Source of the DNA: Nostoc favosum CHAB5714
Lineage (GTDB): Bacteria > Cyanobacteriota > Cyanobacteriia > Cyanobacteriales > Nostocaceae
Reading direction: 5' to 3'
Assembly: GCF_020829495.1 (NCBI RefSeq)
Contig: NZ_JAIVFQ010000047.1
Span: 1-55,205 of the forward strand
Length of the DNA stretch: 55,205 bases
The position numbers and the translations under genes are program-made. The notes under the pieces are model-generated. The model had not been told where the DNA came from and searched no databases. It saw nothing but the letters and a program-made list of their open reading frames with translations. Shown piece by piece: positions 50,888-55,205 of this stretch; the first letter of the stretch is position 1, and the number at the start of each line of letters is the position of its first letter.

Positions 50888-52006
50888 CTAGCCAAGTTTG
50901 ATACCCTGTTGCTTGAGTAGATTTATCAACAATTTTTGAACTATACCAATTAAACTACCAATAAGAGGAGTAGGCACAGTTAGGAGATATCGGCGGAAAG
51001 TTTTGACATCGAAGGGCCAAACTGGCAACTCATCAGTCATAGTGTATAAGGCACGTAGCTGCTGAATTTTTTCAGATTTCTTCTTGAAAGCTTCTGTCTC
51101 TTCAGCCAGACTAGTATAAATCCCTGAATACTCTGCTCGGAACTGTCGAGCAATTTTATGTAAAGACTCTTCTTTAGCTCTTTTCATGCCGCTATGTGCT
51201 GCCAGCAATGGCCCAAAAAAACATCCCATTGATAGCAAAATATATAGTGGAATTACCAGATGAACAAACCACAATTCTTTTTCGATACCTTGTGTAATCA
51301 CCTGATACTCAATCACGCCAATCAAGATACCTAATACACCAACTAGATAGGCAGTTTGAAGTGAATAATCACTTAGACATCGAAGACCGCCACAGCGATC
51401 GGGATGAAGAGGATTAATATCAAGATTCTTCTTTCCGAAGATCCGGTAGAAAATCCAAATATTTGTAATAAGATTGAGGACAAGCATACTACCCATATAT
51501 ACGACTGCAAATGTGGCAATCGTAATAGTCAAAGTTGCTAGAAGACTAGAGCTAGTCCAACTATTTTCTAATCTTGGTCGAGTTATAAAAACAATAGTGC
51601 TGAAAAAGATAGCGCTGGCAAGTGCTGAAAGCTTGCGCCATTTTTTTGAATAGAGGTTAATAACAAATTGATCAATCTCTGATTGGTCAGTTTCTAATAC
51701 GTCAGATGTTTCAAGCTCTTGAATTACTTTATCGATTGCTTGAAAACTCCACAAGTAATATCCCAATGTTACTGGATTGATGAAAAGTCCTAGTAACCAG
51801 GGAATCCAGTCTCGAAGCAACCCCATCTGCCCTTGCTTAGACCACAGCGTATCAGTTATCCATGCAGTAAACAGATAAACTACAGTAGCGGTAACTGCTG
51901 CCAACAGTCCAAAAGTTAGAGGAGAAAGACGAAATTTTTCAATAACTAGATACGCAACAGGATCAAATCGGTGAAGGTTTCGTTTGTGCGAAATATCGTA
52001 ATTCAT
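50888..52006 (-). CDS. Unknown polytopic membrane protein
   Basis: The protein has 372 residues and about six to seven TM helices (FGLLAAVTATVVYLFTAWIT, WLLGLFINPVTLGYYLWSFQ, ALASAIFFSTIVFI, LLATLTITIATFAVVYMGSM, LVGVLGILIGVIEYQVI, VIPLYILLSMGCFFGPLLAA). A loop reads NPLHPDRCGGLRCLSDYS, similar to HPDxCGG motifs of uncharacterised membrane proteins. The C-terminus is a charged helical segment (about 285-345) with coiled-coil character. I do not recognise a function. It stands alone. Confidence 0.75.
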   Translation of the reverse strand: MNYDISHKRNLHRFDPVAYLVIEKFRLSPLTFGLLAAVTATVVYLFTAWITDTLWSKQGQMGLLRDWIPWLLGLFINPVTLGYYLWSFQAIDKVIQELETSDVLETDQSEIDQFVINLYSKKWRKLSALASAIFFSTIVFITRPRLENSWTSSSLLATLTITIATFAVVYMGSMLVLNLITNIWIFYRIFGKKNLDINPLHPDRCGGLRCLSDYSLQTAYLVGVLGILIGVIEYQVITQGIEKELWFVHLVIPLYILLSMGCFFGPLLAAHSGMKRAKEESLHKIARQFRAEYSGIYTSLAEETEAFKKKSEKIQQLRALYTMTDELPVWPFDVKTFRRYLLTVPTPLIGSLIGIVQKLLINLLKQQGIKLG

Positions 52007-52688
52007 TCTTTCTTTAACAATGAGTCAGGTAAATAACACCATACATATTTAGGGGTAATTGTGCCAACTTGGGCAAAATATAGTAATAAATCTAGTGAGC
52101 CACAGCTACCCAAGAGAGTTTAGGGACTTCCAAATAAATAATTGAATATTTTTTTATTTGGAAGTCCCTAAGGGCACAGCATTGCTGTGCCCCTACAGCA
52201 TGGTCTATTGACCATCGCAGGATAATTAAGAAAAGCCTGAAAACTTCCTCAAGATCCTTAATTCACATCACGATGCATTTGTACAGTGCGTAAGTGCTAA
52301 GGGTACCCCTTTCAAGGTGACTCGTAAAATAAGATTGTTTTTTCTCAGCGCTCTGTGCGCCTCTGCGGTTTAAAAGTGATTGATTTAACCGCAGAGGCGC
52401 AGAGAAGCCAGTGCGTTGGGCGGGTTTCCCGACTTGAAGCAACTGGCGCAACACAGAGTAAAGAGCTTAAAGAGGAATTTATTGACCAAAATTGTTACCC
52501 ACCTTGAAAGGGCTAGTGCTAAGGGCAAACGCGTCTAAAGTAGTCTGGTTCACAACTAAAGTTAAGAACTAACGGCAAAATCAGCATTTCTCATTTGATA
52601 AAGAGTTTTTGGTACATACCTCGCCCCAACCAATGCCCTGAGCAAGCCGTTGAGTGGGCGTGCTATCTCTTAGACTAATGACTAATGA
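52007..52688. repeat. 682-bp gap filled with palindromic repeats
   Basis: Three structures are clear. 52118-52170 has AGGGACTTCCAAATAAATAA mirrored by ATTTGGAAGTCCCT. 52172-52193 is the hairpin GGGCACAGCA/TGCTGTGCCC. 52350-52449 has CTCTGTGCGCCTCTGCGGTT mirrored by AACCGCAGAGGCGCAGAG, whose right arm is split by a 45-bp palindromic insert (52405-52449). No gene is seen. Confidence 0.75.
52405..52449. repeat. 45-bp palindromic insert AAGCCAGTGCG...GCAACTGGCGC (copy 2)
   Basis: It has the same 5' 11 bases and the same 3' part (CCGACTTGAAGCAACTGGCGC minus one) as copy 1 at 40935-40979, with a different middle. Both copies interrupt a CAGAG-type host repeat at the same spot. Confidence 0.75.
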
Positions 52689-53264
52689 CTATTTTCCTAA
52701 ATTCCGCTTCATTTGTTCTAACTCATCCTGAGTTTCCCAGCTACGGAACTTCTCTTCTAAGTCATCAAACCCACTAGAATAACTGCTAGTTTTATTTGAC
52801 CAGCCACTGGTTTCAAAACGCTGCTGGGTTTGCGCTTTAGCACGGGCTGTCTGTGCAACGGCAGCTTTAGCTTGCACTTCCTGTCGCCGTTGCTGAATTT
52901 TTCGCAGTAGTTCCTGAGATTGGTTAATGCGTTCTTTCAGCCCTTGCATGTGTCCCCAGCGCTGATTTCCTTCGCGCAACAGGGCTGCTTCTCGCTCACC
53001 CGCCGCACTTGCCAAATCCTCTCTGCCAGCGTTTTTGGCTTTTTGAATACGGATATGCCAACGCTGAATTTCTTGAGCGGTGGACAGAATTTCTTCTTGC
53101 GATCGCTTCTCTTGTATTCGTAAATCTGCGATCAGCTTTAATGTGCCTTCCTCTTGCTCACGCAGCTGTTCTAGCAGCGCCTCTAACTCCAAATGTGGAT
53201 TGTTACGCAAGAATTCTTCTAAACGGTTTTCTAGAAACCGACTTAAATCATCAAATAATCCCAC
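52689..53264 (-). CDS. TIGR04376-type coiled-coil protein
   Basis: The protein has 191 residues, almost wholly helical and charged. It begins MGLFDDLSRFLENRLEEFLR and contains long heptad stretches (about 25-140: LEALLEQLREQEEGTLKLIA, ERINQSQELLRKIQQRRQEV), then a Ser/Thr-rich linker and DDLEEKFRSWETQDELEQMK near the end. It matches my memory of the cyanobacteria-restricted TIGR04376 family of unknown function; the coiled coil is reminiscent of PspA/Vipp1 but it is not one. TCATTAG heptamers lie just past the stop. Confidence 0.82.
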   Translation of the reverse strand: MGLFDDLSRFLENRLEEFLRNNPHLELEALLEQLREQEEGTLKLIADLRIQEKRSQEEILSTAQEIQRWHIRIQKAKNAGREDLASAAGEREAALLREGNQRWGHMQGLKERINQSQELLRKIQQRRQEVQAKAAVAQTARAKAQTQQRFETSGWSNKTSSYSSGFDDLEEKFRSWETQDELEQMKRNLGK

Positions 53265-53411
53265 TGCTAGAACTCCAGAGATCGGGTGCGTGACTATTTT
53301 ATTGTACTAGTCAGGTGAACTTCTGGGTGTTAGTTAGATTTCAAAATTGGGAAGAATGTATTTGGTGAAAATACGCAAAACGCTAACCTACAAGATAAGG
53401 CTTTAATCAGT

Positions 53412-54899
53412 ATGAGTTCTGATTTTCAACCGCCATCTAAGAGTTTATCCATACTAGCTTCTGTCGGAGGAGTAGTTACCGGTCTAATAGCGATCGCAAT
53501 TTTAAATGTTTGGTCTAAGCAAGTTTCCAAGACTTCTATAGAAAAACCTGAAATATCAACATCCCAAACTGCTGCACGGCAACCGCAGAAACCCCAACCC
53601 CCTGTATCTTCTGCTAAAGAAGCTGAAATAGTTGCCAGCCTTGATGCGAAATCCGTAGTTTTGCCAGGTCAACCCATTCCTAAGAACCAACTAACAGTAG
53701 CAATAATTCCATACATTGCTCCTAGAGTTGGAAAACTGACCCCAGAGGAAACGACAACTGCCCGTTAGGCTTGGTCATACTTCCAGCACAACTGGAACAA
53801 TGAAACTGGTTTAGTCAATTCCGTTGATGGCTTTGCCTCTGTCAGTATGTGGGATCAGACAGCAGCGATCGCAGCTTTGGTTAGTGCTAGAGAACTCAAT
53901 ATCGTGCCTGCAGGTGAATTTGATGCCAAAATGAGCAAAATGTTGAAGACACTGGCATCTATGCCTTTATACAAAGGGGAGCTACCCAACAAAGTCTACA
54001 ATGCAAAAACCCTCGTACCCGTTAATTATGGTCAACTAGAAAAACGCGAAGAAATTGGTTGGTCAGCCATAGATTTAGGTCGGATGGCAATCTGGCTGAA
54101 GATTGTCGGGGCAAAATATCCAGAGATGCGGCTAGAAACAGAAGCAATTTGGCAACGTTGGCAAGTCAAGCGTCTGACCAAAAATGGACAAATGTACGGT
54201 ACTGCCGTTATCAAAGGCAAAGAACAGTACAACCAAGAAGGTCGCTTGGGCTATGAGAATTATGCAGCTTATGGTCTGAAGCTTTGGGGCTTGGATGTTA
54301 CAAAAGCTTTGGATTATCAATCCCATGCTGCCTTTGTTGATCTTTACGGACAGGGAGTTCCTTACGATCGCCGTGACTTTAAAAACTCTGGAGCCAATAA
54401 CTACGTTCTTAGCGAACTTTATATCTTAGATGGTATGGAAACTGGGTTTCAAGCTTTGCCTAAAGCATACGCTGATCGGATTTTAGCTGCTCAAGCAGCG
54501 CGTTATGAAGTAACAAAACAATTAACTGCTGTTACAGAAGACAACTTAGATCGCCCCCCATACTTTGTTTACAGCAGCTTGTTTGTCAACGGAGAACCTT
54601 GGGCAACCATCGCAGATACCAGAGAAAAACACAACGATTTGCGGTTCCTCAGTGCCAAAGCTGCGATCGGCTGGCATGTGCTTTACAATACTACTTACAC
54701 CAGCCAGTTATTTGATTTCGTCCAAGCTAACCTTAAATCTAAAGATGGCTGGTACAACGGTTTTTATGAATCTCTGCGTCAGCCGAATAAAACTCTTACC
54801 GCCAACAATAATGGTGTGATTTTAGAAAGCTTGTTATATAAACAAGTTGGACAGCCACTTACAGTTTGGGCAGGAGTCAAAATAATTCGTAATTTATAA
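53412..54899 (+). pseudogene. DUF3131-type protein interrupted by an in-frame amber codon
   Basis: A single frame is split by TAG at 53766-53768. The 5' part (118 codons) has a TM anchor (about 10-32), a Pro/Gln linker and a start of the folded domain (IIPYIAPRVGKLTPEETTTA R). Directly after the TAG the same frame continues AWSYFQHNWNNETGLVNSVD and GFASVSMWDQTAAIAALVSA, then the DUF3131 (alpha/alpha barrel, glucoamylase-like) body to 54899: VNYGQLEKREEIGWSAIDLG, YENYAAYGLKLWGLDVTKAL, RPPYFVYSSLFVNGEPWATI. One base change (for example from CAG or AAG) explains the break. The 3' part could restart at ATG 53847, but without the anchor. Confidence 0.82.
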
Positions 54900-54945
54900 T
54901 GACGCTCGATGACTCGCTTTGCGCGTCGCTTACGTAATTCGTAAT
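54886..54945. repeat. TAATTCGTAAT/GACGC dispersed repeat block
   Basis: AATTCGTAATTTATAATGAC ... GCGTCGCTTACGTAATTCGT is the same kind of block as at 8440-8670, 27798-27889 and 36859-36959. It starts inside the last codons of the DUF3131 gene (the terminal Arg-Asn-Leu is encoded by the repeat). Confidence 0.7.
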
Positions 54946-55061
54946 TATTACCCCACGACTGAAGTCGCTTGCTCTGAAATAAGGAATAAATTTATTTGTC
55001 TCCATAAACTTTAGTTAGTTGCTCTGTACCTTTAATTACGAATTACGTTAGCGACGCGCAA

Positions 55062-55205
55062 AGCGATAGCGTAGCGTTAGCGATAGCGTAGCGTTAGCGA
55101 TAGCGTAGCGTTAGCGATAGCGTAGCGTTAGCGATAGCGTAGCGTTAGCGATAGCGTAGCGTTAGCGATAGCGTAGCGTTAGCGATAGCGTAGCGTTAGC
55201 GATAG
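55062..55205. repeat. 17-bp tandem repeat GTTAGCGATAGCGTAGC, about 8.5 copies, running off the window
   Basis: Near-perfect tandem copies of a 17-bp unit start after the block TTACGTTAGCGACGCGCAAA and continue to the last base. The unit matches single copies elsewhere (for example GGTTAGCGATAGCGTAAC at 3075), so it is a tandem expansion of a dispersed repeat. The true length is unknown. Confidence 0.9.

Noticed and set aside
55062..55205. CRISPR array
   Set aside because: 17-bp units are directly abutting without unique spacers; this is a simple tandem repeat.

Overview
The window looks like chromosomal DNA from a filamentous heterocyst-forming cyanobacterium of the Nostocales. The basis is the dense HIP1 octamers (GCGATCGC), the heptameric STRR arrays and many short MITE-like repeats, together with genes I recognise as cyanobacterial: ndhF1/ndhD1, rbcR, a devH-type CRP regulator, psb27, a CbtB protein, an RRM protein with a Gly-rich tail and a TIGR04376-type protein. 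I see no tRNA, rRNA, CRISPR array or complete insertion sequence.

Layout. 0-14.9 kb is mostly conserved core: ndhD1 and ndhF1 (minus strand, separated by a RelE-type toxin-antitoxin pair on the plus strand), a thioredoxin, an NnrU/Z-ISO-like membrane protein, rbcR, then a plus-strand block of a membrane Ser/Thr kinase and three membrane-anchored solute-binding proteins that share the N-terminus MSQKNET, and finally devH. 15-25.3 kb holds a DALR-domain protein carrying a translated repeat, a Cof-type HAD phosphatase, a PEP-CTERM protein, polA, psb27, cofH and a GT39-like membrane protein. 25.8-32.5 kb is a metal (mainly iron) module: a membrane protein, CbtB, a two-domain multicopper oxidase, an HHH lipoprotein, a ferritin-like protein and an FTR1 permease. 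A MazEF pair follows.

33.4-50 kb is an accessory region centred on organosulfur acquisition: two SsuA-type binding proteins, SsuD, a second LLM monooxygenase, a shortened SsuC-like permease, several SAM methyltransferases and a VOC protein. It is marked by gene decay. A dienelactone hydrolase start is fused in frame to SsuA. A GNAT start is fused to a collagen-like protein that is also frameshifted. A 5'-nucleotidase tail runs into a dual-specificity phosphatase. A divergent MocR/PPOX pair has lost both N-termini, apparently in one deletion. 50-55.2 kb has a DUF4112 protein, an unknown membrane protein, a coiled-coil protein, a DUF3131 protein broken by an in-frame amber codon, and a 17-bp tandem repeat that runs off the end.

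The best candidates for something undescribed are the kinase plus MSQKNET-anchored binding-protein block, the iron module with its HHH lipoprotein, and the concentration of in-frame deletion fusions in 34-50 kb. All functional assignments come from reading motifs and family resemblance; no database search was possible.
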